Notes under the pieces: model-generated
Seen by the model: the letters and a program-made list of their open reading frames with translations, nothing else
The model's database searches: none
What the model was told of the DNA's origin: nothing
Position numbers and translations under genes: made by a program
In this document: piece by piece, positions 1-6,985 of the stretch
Position numbering within the stretch: position 1 is the first letter of the stretch
Layout of the letters: every line of letters starts with the position of its first letter
DNA from: JAPWJZ01 sp035626855
Lineage (GTDB): Bacteria > Pseudomonadota > Alphaproteobacteria > Micavibrionales > UBA2020
Direction: 5' to 3'
NCBI GenBank assembly: GCA_035626855.1
Contig: DASPMW010000013.1
Coordinates: 1 to 13,675, forward strand
Length of the DNA: 13,675 bases

Positions 1-1
1 C

Positions 2-61
2 CATATGAAGACCCTGACGAACGAAATTGAGGCGATTCCACCGAAAGCGCGTGTTTACTGA
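2..61 (+). CDS. Possible 3' end of a plus-strand gene (partial)
   Basis: A plus-strand frame is open from the window edge to a TGA at 59-61 and would encode a C-terminus ending ...EIEAIPPKARVY. It contains an internal ATG at 5, but no ribosome binding site can be judged so close to the edge. The tail is too short to assign to a family. It would be convergent with the ankyrin gene that ends at 169. It could equally be chance open frame in non-coding DNA; the sequence to the left would settle this. Confidence 0.3.
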   Translation, partial: HMKTLTNEIEAIPPKARVY

Positions 62-168
62 GGTTTTGGCGCGTATTTGCACGCGCAATGCGCACAGCGT
101 CTATAACCAATTGATAACTAAATCAAACACTTAGCGAAATCGGGCGCTCGCAGGTGTTTCCAGCCTTT
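62..168. other. Intergenic region between convergent ends
   Basis: This stretch is noticeably more AT-rich than its surroundings around 100-135. It contains a 6-bp inverted repeat, GCGCGT at 69-74 and ACGCGC at 81-86, with a 6-nt loop, but no T-run follows on either strand, so I do not call it an intrinsic terminator. No gene is visible in it. Confidence 0.4.
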
Positions 169-912
169 TCAAGCACTTGGCGGCGGTTGCTGCGGTGGAA
201 TTTTGCCCAGTTTCGGGGGCGGCGGGCAGTTTTTGCGCAAGGTCTCGCGCTTGGCCTCGGCGAGCGCCGCGTCGAAATCGAACTTCTTCTGCAGCTTCGC
301 CGGTACATCGTCCCAGAGCTTTTCCATTTCCTCGGCGCGGCCGATCCAGGCCTTGCCGTTGAAGATGTCCTTTAAATTCTCTTCGGTGAATTTCGGCAGC
401 GCGGGCTCGTTGGGTTTTTCGGGCGCGCCTGCCGCAGTCCCGAATTTCTTCGCCGCCGCGGACTTCGCCCGTTTCGGCGCGGATTTTTTCGGTGCGCTGT
501 CCCAATCATCGTCGTCAGGATAGCCGCCGCGGCGCATGAAGTAATGATCGTCGTCGTCATAGCCGGAATAGCGGCTGTAACCGCGATTGGCGTTCTGGCG
601 GTCGTTGATTTCCTTCGCGGTCTCGGCTCCTTCCTGCTTCAGGTAGGCGGCGATTTTCGTCTCGCGATGCTTTTTCGCGTAGTCGAGCGGCGACTGGTCG
701 CTGTCGTTGATGCGCGAGAGATCAGCGCCCGCCTCCACGATCGCCTTCACGACCGGGAGCTTGCCCTGGAAGATCGCTTCCTCGAGCGGGGTGCGGCCAT
801 AATCGCCTTCGAATTCGAGACTGGAAATTTTCGCGGCCTGCGTTTTCACCTGCGCGGCGCGACCCGTGCGGATCGCGGTGAAAAGGGCGCGTTGGGATTT
901 CGTGAGCGTCAT
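169..912 (-). CDS. Ankyrin-repeat protein with acidic/tyrosine-rich linker and shared C-terminal region
   Basis: The protein is 247 residues from ATG 912, which has AGAGG six bases upstream; an in-frame upstream ATG at 981 lacks a comparable site and would add a poor N-terminus. Residues about 5-35 and 38-100 form two to three ankyrin-like units (GRTPLEEAIFQGKLPVVKAIVEAGADL is the clearest). Residues 105-175 are a low-complexity, probably disordered linker with Tyr/Arg, two DDDD runs (119-122, 133-136) and a Lys/Ala/Pro tail. Residues 176-226 carry the region shared with the two upstream genes (LKDIF...W.GRAEEM..LW..VP......FDFDAAL). The end is proline-rich. No signal peptide or membrane segment is seen. 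It is the last of three ankyrin genes on this strand, 96 bp after its neighbour. Ankyrin repeats bind proteins; the partner is unknown. Confidence 0.85.
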   Translation of the reverse strand: MTLTKSQRALFTAIRTGRAAQVKTQAAKISSLEFEGDYGRTPLEEAIFQGKLPVVKAIVEAGADLSRINDSDQSPLDYAKKHRETKIAAYLKQEGAETAKEINDRQNANRGYSRYSGYDDDDHYFMRRGGYPDDDDWDSAPKKSAPKRAKSAAAKKFGTAAGAPEKPNEPALPKFTEENLKDIFNGKAWIGRAEEMEKLWDDVPAKLQKKFDFDAALAEAKRETLRKNCPPPPKLGKIPPQQPPPSA

Positions 913-1008
913 GTATGGCCTCTGTTGCTGCCTGCTTACTCCGAAGCATTCATGGTAGGCAGCGCGGCCGCGGCTTGGCAATATTGTTGAACAGAAGATT
1001 GTTGCGAA

Positions 1009-1713
1009 TTACAGCTTCGGCGGGCGGCCGAGGCCTGGCAATTTCGGTTTCGCATAAGACTGCAGCTTCGCCTGCCGCAGGCTCGCGAGCAGCGCTTCGT
1101 GATAATGCCCGTCGCGATAATTCTTCGGCAGATTGGTCCAGACATTCTGAAAATCATTGATGCGTGCGGCCCAGAGGGCGGGCTTCAGCAGCAGCGCCAA
1201 CTGGTCCAGTTGGGCAAGGCGCAGGATGACGCTGCGCCCATCGGATCCGCGTTCCAGCAGGTCCGCCGCGGTAAACCCGCCATCCTTTTCGGCGAGCGCC
1301 ACCACTTGCGTGAACTGCCCGCGATGCGCGAGCGCGAAGAATTCGCTATGGCCCTGCTTCGCACCCGCATCGCGGATTTCCTGCAGGCTGGCATAGGGAA
1401 TTTTTCCGGACGCTGCGGCCTGCTTCATTTCATCCTGCAGCGCGGTTTGCAGGCGCGCGGCGAGCGCATCATGGCCAAAAGCGACTGCTATATCCCAGGG
1501 CGTTTCCTGCGCCTTGTTGTGCGCGAAGGTCTTCGCGCCGCGCGCGAGCAGCGCCTCGGCAAGTTCCGCATCGCCGAACTGCGCCGCGTGATGCAGCAGC
1601 GCGTTGCCATCTTTGCCCGCGCGGTTGGCATCCATTCCCTGCTCGAGCATTTTGAGGAGCGCCGGGATATCGCGTTTTTCAAGCGCCGCGTCGATGGCTT
1701 TTGCTGTCGGCAT
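1009..1713 (-). CDS. Ankyrin-repeat protein, middle gene of the ankyrin cluster
   Basis: The protein is 234 residues. The ATG at 1713 is preceded by a strong AAGGAG with a 6-nt spacer, and this site overlaps the TAA of the upstream ankyrin gene, so the two are almost certainly one transcript with translational coupling (9 nt apart). Residues 3-34, 35-66 (DGNALLHHAAQFGDAELAEALLARGAKT) and 67-99 read as ankyrin repeats. Residues about 147-218 match the C-terminal region of the neighbours: FTAADLL...SVILRLAQLDQLALLLKPALWAAR...VW..LP. The protein ends PKLPGLGRPPKL, recalling the KLG/APKLKL tails of its neighbours. No signal peptide, membrane helix or catalytic motif is visible. It is probably a cytoplasmic protein-binding scaffold; function unknown. 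Confidence 0.87.
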   Translation of the reverse strand: MPTAKAIDAALEKRDIPALLKMLEQGMDANRAGKDGNALLHHAAQFGDAELAEALLARGAKTFAHNKAQETPWDIAVAFGHDALAARLQTALQDEMKQAAASGKIPYASLQEIRDAGAKQGHSEFFALAHRGQFTQVVALAEKDGGFTAADLLERGSDGRSVILRLAQLDQLALLLKPALWAARINDFQNVWTNLPKNYRDGHYHEALLASLRQAKLQSYAKPKLPGLGRPPKL

Positions 1714-1722
1714 GAATGCTCC

Positions 1723-2886
1723 TTACAATTTCAGTTTCGGCGCGCGGGCGCGCAGGTCTTTGAGGCGCTGGCCCAGCACTTCCTGGTAGGCCGCGTCGAA
1801 TTCGACCTGTTTCTTATTCGTGAAGTTGTTCTCGACCGCCGGGCGCAACGACATCATTTCCTCGACCCGGCCCTGCCAGACGGCTGCTGTGAAGATGCGG
1901 CTGAGTTTTCCGGCGCGACCGAAGGAGTCGAGCAGCGTGCCGCCAAAGCCGGTCGTATCTTTCTTCAGCAATTCCGCTGCGGTCAGCGCGGGCGCGCCGG
2001 GCTTTGTCAGCAGGTCGATGACCGTGTCGGCCTTGCCGTTATTGACGAGGTATTGCAGCAGCGTCGGGTCTTCCCTGCCGCCGATGAAGACCTTTTCGCG
2101 CAGTTGCGCGGCGTCGAGCTTCAGGGGATGGACGTCGAATAAATTCGTATACCCTGCCTGCCGCAGCCGGTCATGAATGCGCAGCCAGGCGTCGCTGTAA
2201 AGGTGCTCGGGCCTTGATTGCCACATCGTGTCGGTGATTTCGTGCCCGCGCGTCGATTTCATGAGCACATCCGCGCCCGCCTTCAGCAATATCTCGACCT
2301 TTGCCTCGTCGCAGATGCAGGCAGCATGATGCAGCGGCGGGAAGGACGGGTTACTGTGCGGATCGCGCGCATTCACGTCGGCGCCGAGATCGATCATCTG
2401 TTGCACCTGCTCCGGCGTTCCTTTGCGCACCATCTGGTAGAGAAGGCCGTTGATGCGTTTCTGGTAGGACGGCTCGTAGATATCGTCGAGATCCGGCGGC
2501 TCGCCCTTCGCAAGGCGCGGCTCGGCGCCGTGAAGCTGCAGCAGCCTTACGCCCTCCGCCCAGCGCAGGCGGTGCGCGACATCGAGCGCGACCGCGCCGT
2601 CGGGGGCAATATCGTCGGTGCGCGGCGCATAGCGCAGGAGGATTTCCAGCGCCTTGAGGTCGCGGCGGTGGATCGCCACATGCAACGCGGGATGGCCGTT
2701 GATGACAGAGCGGTCGGGATTGGCATCGGCCTTCAGCGCGGCGCGCAGGGCTTTAAGGTCGGTCGGGTTGGAGAGCAGCGCCGCAATCATCTGCCGGTCC
2801 GCCGCGACCACGCGCGCCGCGCTGCCTGCGTCCTGCGCCAGCTGGTAGCGTTTTTCATGCGGCTCGGACTCATCCCATTCGGACAT
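1723..2886 (-). CDS. Ankyrin-repeat protein, first gene of the ankyrin cluster
   Basis: The protein is 387 residues from ATG 2886. The ribosome binding site is weak (AAGAA about six bases upstream) and a hairpin sits just before it. Ankyrin-like units are seen at about 30-60, 64-93 (INGHPALHVAIHRRDLKALEILL), 96-124, 143-175 and 183-211 (PLHHAACICDEAKVEILLKAGADV), and a further degenerate unit at about 272-296. Residues about 300-378 hold the shared C-terminal region: LTAAELL.KD..G....LLDSFGRAGKLSRIF.AAVW.GRVEEM.SL, then FDAAY. No signal peptide or membrane segment is apparent. It is the promoter-proximal gene of the set and the largest of the three. The repeats indicate protein-protein interaction; no enzymatic domain is recognisable and the partner is unknown. 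Confidence 0.87.
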   Translation of the reverse strand: MSEWDESEPHEKRYQLAQDAGSAARVVAADRQMIAALLSNPTDLKALRAALKADANPDRSVINGHPALHVAIHRRDLKALEILLRYAPRTDDIAPDGAVALDVAHRLRWAEGVRLLQLHGAEPRLAKGEPPDLDDIYEPSYQKRINGLLYQMVRKGTPEQVQQMIDLGADVNARDPHSNPSFPPLHHAACICDEAKVEILLKAGADVLMKSTRGHEITDTMWQSRPEHLYSDAWLRIHDRLRQAGYTNLFDVHPLKLDAAQLREKVFIGGREDPTLLQYLVNNGKADTVIDLLTKPGAPALTAAELLKKDTTGFGGTLLDSFGRAGKLSRIFTAAVWQGRVEEMMSLRPAVENNFTNKKQVEFDAAYQEVLGQRLKDLRARAPKLKL

Positions 2887-2895
2887 GGCGATTCT

Positions 2896-2924
2896 TGCGG
2901 CTGTGGATTGTAAGCCGCATTTTT
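2896..2924. promoter_or_regulatory. Hairpin at the start of the ankyrin cluster (leader hairpin or plus-strand terminator)
   Basis: TGCGGCT (2896-2902) and AGCCGCA (2913-2919) form a perfect 7-bp stem with a 10-nt loop. Read on the minus strand it lies in the 5' leader of the first ankyrin gene and ends nine bases before its ATG, next to a weak Shine-Dalgarno, so it could affect translation initiation. Read on the plus strand it is followed by five Ts (2920-2924) and looks like a short intrinsic terminator, which would stop transcripts antisense to the ankyrin genes. Which role applies is inference. Confidence 0.45.
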
Positions 2925-2946
2925 ACCATAGTATCCAGGCAGTCAA
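2920..2946 (-). promoter_or_regulatory. Candidate promoter for the ankyrin cluster
   Basis: On the minus strand TTGACT (2946-2941) is followed after 15 nt by TAAAAA (2925-2920). The -35 is good, but the spacing is short and the -10 is poor. It lies between the palindromic repeat and the leader hairpin, where a promoter would be expected. Low confidence. Confidence 0.25.
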
Positions 2947-2980
2947 AAGAGGGACGGAATAAACATAATGCTGCCTATTT

Positions 2981-3074
2981 CGTCATCCCCGCGCGGGCGG
3001 GATCCATGGTGGTTGCAAGAGGGACGCCGGTTGGCTCGTTTCCCTGTTGGATCTCCGCTTTCGCGGGGATGACG
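2981..3074. repeat. REP/BIME-like palindromic element A
   Basis: A 94-bp element is bounded by a perfect 13-bp inverted repeat, CGTCATCCCCGCG (2981-2993) and CGCGGGGATGACG (3062-3074). The right arm can also fold on itself (ATCTCCGC / GCGGGGAT, 4-nt loop). This is the form of small non-coding palindromic repeats common between genes in alphaproteobacterial genomes. It lies 7 bp beyond the stop of the redoxin gene and upstream of the ankyrin cluster, so it could limit read-through between them. A related element sits at 13174-13285. Confidence 0.7.
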
Positions 3075-3081
3075 AGGACGG

Positions 3082-3642
3082 TTATGCCGATTTCCACTTG
3101 ATGCCGCAGCCGATCGAGGGTGTTTGCGCATCGGGGCCGCGGCCGGTGGCGGCGATTGTCAGCATGGCTTCGACGAGGTCGCGGCGTGTTTCGCCCGTCG
3201 CCGGATTGGTGGGCGTAACGTCATCGAGGCGGCCGCGATATTGCAGGTCGCCATGGCCGTTATAGCCGAAGAAGTCGGGCGTGCAGACAGCGCCGTATGC
3301 CTTAGCCGTTTCCTGCGTTTCGTCGATGACATAAGGAAAGGTAAAGCCGTGATCCGCGGCAAAGGCCTTCATGTTTTCAAAGGAATCAGCGGGATAGTTG
3401 GCCACATCGTTCGGCATGATGGCGATGACGCCGATGCCGTTATCCTGCAACTCCTTCATGTCGGCGGCCAGGCGGGCGGCGATCGCCTTGACGAAGGGGC
3501 AATGGTTGCTGATGAACATGACGACGAAGCCCTTGGGCCCCTGAATGTCCGCGAGCCGCCAGGTTTTGCCGTCCACGCCGCTGAGGCTGAAATCATGCGG
3601 TTTTGCACCGAATTCCGTTGCTGGAGTCTGCTGCCGGGCCAT
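3082..3642 (-). CDS. Thioredoxin-fold / peroxiredoxin-like (AhpC/TSA) family protein
   Basis: The protein is 186 residues from ATG 3642, which has AAGGAAG at good spacing; a longer in-frame start at 3699 would overlap the divergent gene and is less likely. The sequence follows the AhpC/TSA-thioredoxin fold: DFSLSGVDGK near 17-26, the redox Cys48 in NHCPFVK where a CxxC would sit in thioredoxin (the second Cys is replaced), VCTPDFF with Cys120 and cis-Pro122, and a C-terminal PSIGCGIKW with Cys179. This pattern matches the uncharacterised PRX_like1 type of thioredoxin-family protein. No signal peptide is seen, so it is likely cytoplasmic. The role is presumably thiol-based redox chemistry, but the substrate is unknown. 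It is transcribed divergently from the icd gene set, 37 bp away. Confidence 0.85.
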   Translation of the reverse strand: MARQQTPATEFGAKPHDFSLSGVDGKTWRLADIQGPKGFVVMFISNHCPFVKAIAARLAADMKELQDNGIGVIAIMPNDVANYPADSFENMKAFAADHGFTFPYVIDETQETAKAYGAVCTPDFFGYNGHGDLQYRGRLDDVTPTNPATGETRRDLVEAMLTIAATGRGPDAQTPSIGCGIKWKSA

Positions 3643-3679
3643 TGATTCTTCCTTTAATTCCTGAAGCTTTAAGCCTAGA

Positions 3680-4033
3680 ATGCCCGAACTGACGAACAAG
3701 TGCCATGTTTACGGAATGCTCCTTTATTTTCGCGACAAATTCACGCAAGGCAAGGCCCGCTTCTCGCAAGGGGAGCTGAGCCTGATCCTCGGCCTGTATG
3801 GCGACCGCGTGAAGAAGGGCGAGTGGCGCGATTATGCAATCGACAGCCTGCCCGACATGGCGCTGTTTTCGATCTACCGCTCGTCGAAGGAGAGCCCCGC
3901 CTACGCGATTGCCAAGATCCCGTCGAAGAGCGCGCTGAAGCCCTCGCAATACGCGGTCTATTCGGGCAACCAAACCCTGCGGCAGAGCGCCTCTTTGAGC
4001 GAAGTGCTGCAATTCTTTGACGAGGAAAAATGA
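3680..4033 (+). CDS. DUF2794 family protein
   Basis: The protein is 117 residues. The core FSQGELSLILGLYGDRVKKGEWRDYAID (28-55), then DMALFSIYR (59-67) and YAIAKIPS (75-82), is the signature I recognise from DUF2794, a small alphaproteobacterial family of unknown function. ATG 3680 is used because it is the first in frame, but no good Shine-Dalgarno precedes it; ATG 3716 (residue 13) is an alternative that still keeps the core. No signal peptide or membrane helix is seen. Its TGA overlaps the ATG of the next gene (ATGA at 4030-4033), so it is co-translated with a Sel1-repeat protein and icd. The function is unknown and the link to icd is only positional. Confidence 0.8.
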   Translation: MPELTNKCHVYGMLLYFRDKFTQGKARFSQGELSLILGLYGDRVKKGEWRDYAIDSLPDMALFSIYRSSKESPAYAIAKIPSKSALKPSQYAVYSGNQTLRQSASLSEVLQFFDEEK

Positions 4034-4686
4034 GATACCTCTCCTTCCTGATATTGTTTTGTCTGATCGGCCTGCCGGCGCAGGCGGCGGGGATCAAGTA
4101 TTACGAGGACCCCGTCTACCAGAAGATGGCGCCCGAGGATCCGCACCCGATGGAGGACCTGCTGACGCTGGCCGAACAGGGCGACGTGCGCGCGCAGTAC
4201 ATCATCGCCGACATGTTCGGCAAGGGCAAAGGCGGGCTCGGCCGCAACCAGGTCAAGGCGCGTTACTGGTTCGAGACCGCGGCGCGCAAGGGCTACACCA
4301 TGGGCTTCATCCGCCTCGCCGCGATGGCGAAGCGCCAGCGCGACTACGTCAGCGCCTATAAATGGTATTCCTTAAGCATGAAGGACGGCACCAGCCGCGA
4401 GCGCAAATGGTCGGAGGCCGCGCGGGACGAGATGGTGAAGGCCGCCAAGATGTCGCGCCAGGACATCCGCGATGCGCGCGACGCGACCGACCTCTGGCTG
4501 CAGAACAAGCGCCAGGCTTTGTCCGAGGACAGCGCGCGCAGCCAGAACGCGCAGGAAGCCGCCAAACTCAAGAACGACGACACGCCGAAGGTGATCGGCG
4601 GGCCGGCGCGAAACGTCAATACCAGCACCTCAACCTCCACCTCACCCCAGAAACCGAGCCGCAAGGAGCATCTTTTCAATGAGTAA
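4030..4686 (+). CDS. Secreted Sel1-like repeat (SLR/TPR) protein
   Basis: The protein is 218 residues. Residues 1-20 are a signal peptide with a hydrophobic core (YLSFLILFCLIGLP) and a probable AQA cleavage site, so the product should be periplasmic. Two Sel1-like repeats follow: about 43-86 (LLTLAEQGDVRAQYIIADMFGKG...ARYWFETAA) and 87-118 (ARKGYTMGFIRLAAM...SAYKWYSLSM). Residues 145-180 are charged and helical. The tail has a short Ser/Thr alternation (198-205, TSTSTSTS), typical of a disordered end. Sel1 repeats act as protein-binding solenoids. It starts by ATGA overlap with the DUF2794 gene and overlaps icd by 8 bp; its last codons contain the icd ribosome binding site. Its partner is unknown. 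Confidence 0.82.
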   Translation: MRYLSFLILFCLIGLPAQAAGIKYYEDPVYQKMAPEDPHPMEDLLTLAEQGDVRAQYIIADMFGKGKGGLGRNQVKARYWFETAARKGYTMGFIRLAAMAKRQRDYVSAYKWYSLSMKDGTSRERKWSEAARDEMVKAAKMSRQDIRDARDATDLWLQNKRQALSEDSARSQNAQEAAKLKNDDTPKVIGGPARNVNTSTSTSTSPQKPSRKEHLFNE

Positions 4687-5902
4687 GATCAAGGTAAAAA
4701 CACCCGTCGTCGAAATGAACGGCGATGAAATGACCCGCATCATCTGGGACATGATCATCGAGAAGATGATCACGCCCTATCTCGACATCGAGCTGGTTTC
4801 CTGCGACCTCAGCATCCAGAACCGCGACGCAACGGATGACAAGATCACGGTCGACGCGGCGAATGCGATCAAGAAATACGGCGTCGGCATCAAATGCGCG
4901 ACGATCACCCCCGACGAGCAGCGCGTCGAGGAATTCAAGCTGAAGAAGATGTGGAAGTCGCCGAACGGCACGATCCGCAACATCCTGAACGGCACCGTGT
5001 TCCGCGAGCCGATCATCTGCAAGAACGTGCCGCGCCTGGTTACGACATGGACCAAGCCGATCGTCATCGGTCGCCATGCCTTCGGCGACCAGTACCGCGC
5101 GACCGACATCAAGGTACCCGGCAAGGGAAAGCTCACCATGACCTTCGAGCCCGCGGATGGCGGCGAGAAGAAAACCTGGGACGTCCACAACTTCGAGGGT
5201 CCGGGCGTCGCGATGGGCATGTACAACACGACGGAATCGATCGAGGGCTTCGCCCGCGCCTGCCTGACCTACGGGTTGCAGCGCAAGATGGCCGTTTACA
5301 TGTCCACCAAGAACACGATCCTGAAGGCCTATGACGGCGACTTTAAAGACATTTTCCAGCGCATCTTCGACTCCGAATACAAGGCGCAGTTCGACAAGGC
5401 CGGCCTGACCTATGAACACCGCCTGATCGACGACATGGTGGCAAGCGCGATGAAATGGGAAGGCGGATTCCTCTGGGCCTGCAAGAACTATGACGGCGAC
5501 GTGCAGTCGGATTCGGTCGCGCAGGGCTTCGGCTCGCTCGGGCTTATGACCTCGGTGCTGCTGACCCCCGATGGCAAGACGGTCGAAACCGAAGCGGCGC
5601 ATGGCACGGTCACGCGCCACTACCGCATGCACCAGCAGGGCAAGCCGACCTCGACCAACCCGATCGCCTCGATCTTCGCCTGGACGCAGGGGCTGAAATA
5701 CCGCGGCCGCTTCGACAACACGCCCGATGTGGTCGAGTTCGCCGAAACGCTGGAGCGCGTCTGCGTCGCGACGGTCGAAGCCGGCGACATGACCAAGGAC
5801 CTCGCGCTTTTGATCGGCCCCGACCAGAAGCACCTGACGACCGAGCAGTTCATGGACAAACTGATCAGCAACCTGAACGCGGCGATGCGCAAGGCGGCCT
5901 GA
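4679..5902 (+). CDS. icd: NADP-dependent isocitrate dehydrogenase (homodimeric, eukaryote-like)
   Basis: The 407-residue enzyme oxidatively decarboxylates isocitrate to 2-oxoglutarate, making NADPH, in the cytoplasmic TCA cycle. It aligns almost without gaps to the human IDH1/IDH2 type. SPNGTIRNILNGTVFRE (94-110) binds isocitrate, R132 lies in GRHAFGDQYR at the IDH1 R132 position, and Y139, K212, D252, D275 and D279 fill the catalytic and metal positions. GTVTRHYRMH (309-318) carries the NADP-binding Arg/His pair (R313, H314 here). The start is fixed by AAGGAG at 4663-4668 and by the conserved N-terminus (KVKTPVVEMNGDEMTRIIW). The gene overlaps the Sel1-repeat gene by 8 bp and is last in its set, followed by a strong terminator. 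Nothing looks truncated or altered. The choice of NADP over NAD is inferred from family. Confidence 0.97.
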   Translation: MSKIKVKTPVVEMNGDEMTRIIWDMIIEKMITPYLDIELVSCDLSIQNRDATDDKITVDAANAIKKYGVGIKCATITPDEQRVEEFKLKKMWKSPNGTIRNILNGTVFREPIICKNVPRLVTTWTKPIVIGRHAFGDQYRATDIKVPGKGKLTMTFEPADGGEKKTWDVHNFEGPGVAMGMYNTTESIEGFARACLTYGLQRKMAVYMSTKNTILKAYDGDFKDIFQRIFDSEYKAQFDKAGLTYEHRLIDDMVASAMKWEGGFLWACKNYDGDVQSDSVAQGFGSLGLMTSVLLTPDGKTVETEAAHGTVTRHYRMHQQGKPTSTNPIASIFAWTQGLKYRGRFDNTPDVVEFAETLERVCVATVEAGDMTKDLALLIGPDQKHLTTEQFMDKLISNLNAAMRKAA

Positions 5903-5919
5903 GGCACATATCTGCAGGA

Positions 5920-5951
5920 AAGCGGCCCCCTCACCGGGGCCGCTTTTTTTT
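5920..5951 (+). terminator. Intrinsic terminator after icd
   Basis: AAGCGGCCCC (5920-5929) and GGGGCCGCTT (5936-5945) form a perfect 10-bp stem with a 6-nt loop, followed by a T-run to 5951. It begins 17 bp after the icd stop codon and closes the DUF2794-Sel1-icd transcript. Confidence 0.93.
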
Positions 5952-6016
5952 GCCCGGCTTTGGCCAGGGGCCTGACTGGGTCTTTTTTTGTGCGGCGGCA
6001 AGGGTTATACAGGCGC

Positions 6017-6985
6017 ATGGAAACACGCTTCGCGGCCGCGCTCCTCTGGCTGAAAAATCCCGTGACCTTTTTTACGCCGTTGCTCGCGGTCGCGCTGGCG
6101 TTCGGGCTTGCCCCTTGCGAGGGGGTGCTGTGCGACCTGGCCAGCCATTTTATGGCGCAGTATGCGCTGGCGGCCCTTGGCCTATTCGTGCTCACCCTGG
6201 CCTTCCGGCTGTCGCGGCGATGGCTGGCGGTGAACGCCCTGCTGTTCCTGCTGGCCGCGTGGCAGCTGCTGCCGTTCATGCCTGTCCAGACCCCTGCAGC
6301 GACAAGCGGCACGTTGAAAATCCTGCAGGCAAATACCTACCTGTACAACCCCGACCCCGAGCCGTTGCGGCGGCTGATCGCAGCAGAGAAGCCCGACATC
6401 GTCGTGACCACCGAAACCACGCCCGCCTTTTCGCAGATGATGGAGGGGCTGAAGGCGGAGTACCCGCACCAGCTGATCTGGCCGCAGAAGCGGAACCCGC
6501 GCGGTTTGGGCGTCATCTCAAAACTGCCCTTTCAAAAAATAACATTCCTCTCCTTCGATTCTCCGCGCGTACCGGCGCAGGAATTTTCGCTGCGGGTGGG
6601 AAAGGCGCGCGTGACCTTCATGTCGATTCACCCGCTGACACCGACCGAAGATATTCTGCGCCGCGACCGCGAGTTAGAGATGATCGCCCAACACTATCAG
6701 AAACGCCGCCCGGACCACCTGGTCGTGCTCGGCGACTTCAATGCGACGCCTTATTGCCGCGCCTATCGCAAATTGACCGCAGAGCTTAATCTTCGCAATG
6801 CGCGGGAGGGCTTCGGGCTTTACCCGAGCTGGCCGACCTTTTTCCCGACGCCGCTGCCGCGCATCGCGATCGATCATGTGCTGGTCAGCCGTGCCGTAAA
6901 AGTGCATGATTTCCGCACCGGCCCAGAGATCGGCAGCGACCACCTGCCGACGATCACCGAGATATCCGTGGAGGATGCGCCCTGA
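6017..6985 (+). CDS. Membrane-anchored endonuclease/exonuclease/phosphatase (EEP) family protein, copy 1
   Basis: The protein is 322 residues from ATG 6017. An upstream TTG frame reaches back to just after the icd terminator but has no ribosome site. Residues 17-34, 45-64 and 68-88 are hydrophobic membrane segments, so the catalytic domain is tethered to the inner membrane. Residues 99-318 are an EEP (DNase I-like) domain with all the main motifs: QAN (N106), TTE (E133), SIHP (H205), GDFNATP (D240, N242), IDHVL (D286, H287) and SDHLP (D308, H309). Such enzymes hydrolyse phosphodiester or phosphate bonds with a divalent metal; substrates range from nucleic acids to phospholipids and cannot be told here. 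The next gene is a paralog of the same architecture, starting in overlap with this stop. No clear promoter is visible after the icd terminator. Confidence 0.88.
   Translation: METRFAAALLWLKNPVTFFTPLLAVALAFGLAPCEGVLCDLASHFMAQYALAALGLFVLTLAFRLSRRWLAVNALLFLLAAWQLLPFMPVQTPAATSGTLKILQANTYLYNPDPEPLRRLIAAEKPDIVVTTETTPAFSQMMEGLKAEYPHQLIWPQKRNPRGLGVISKLPFQKITFLSFDSPRVPAQEFSLRVGKARVTFMSIHPLTPTEDILRRDRELEMIAQHYQKRRPDHLVVLGDFNATPYCRAYRKLTAELNLRNAREGFGLYPSWPTFFPTPLPRIAIDHVLVSRAVKVHDFRTGPEIGSDHLPTITEISVEDAP

Noticed and set aside
927..963. A 7-bp inverted repeat (GCTGCCT / AGGCAGC) enclosing a five-codon mini-frame between two ankyrin genes
   Set aside because: The loop is 23 nt and there is no ribosome site for the mini-frame; it is within chance for this composition.
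2981..3074. Reading the palindromic elements as insertion sequences or CRISPR repeats
   Set aside because: There is no transposase frame, no target-site duplication visible, and no regularly spaced direct repeats; short palindromic non-coding elements explain them better.
4676..6001. A 441-codon open frame on the minus strand opposite icd
   Set aside because: It lies antisense to an unmistakable icd gene and crosses its terminator. Its Arg/His/Asp/Val-rich composition is what codon bias gives on the opposite strand.
5960..6016. A TTG start for the first EEP protein at 5960
   Set aside because: It begins just after the icd terminator T-run, has no Shine-Dalgarno, and adds a basic leader without similarity to the paralog.
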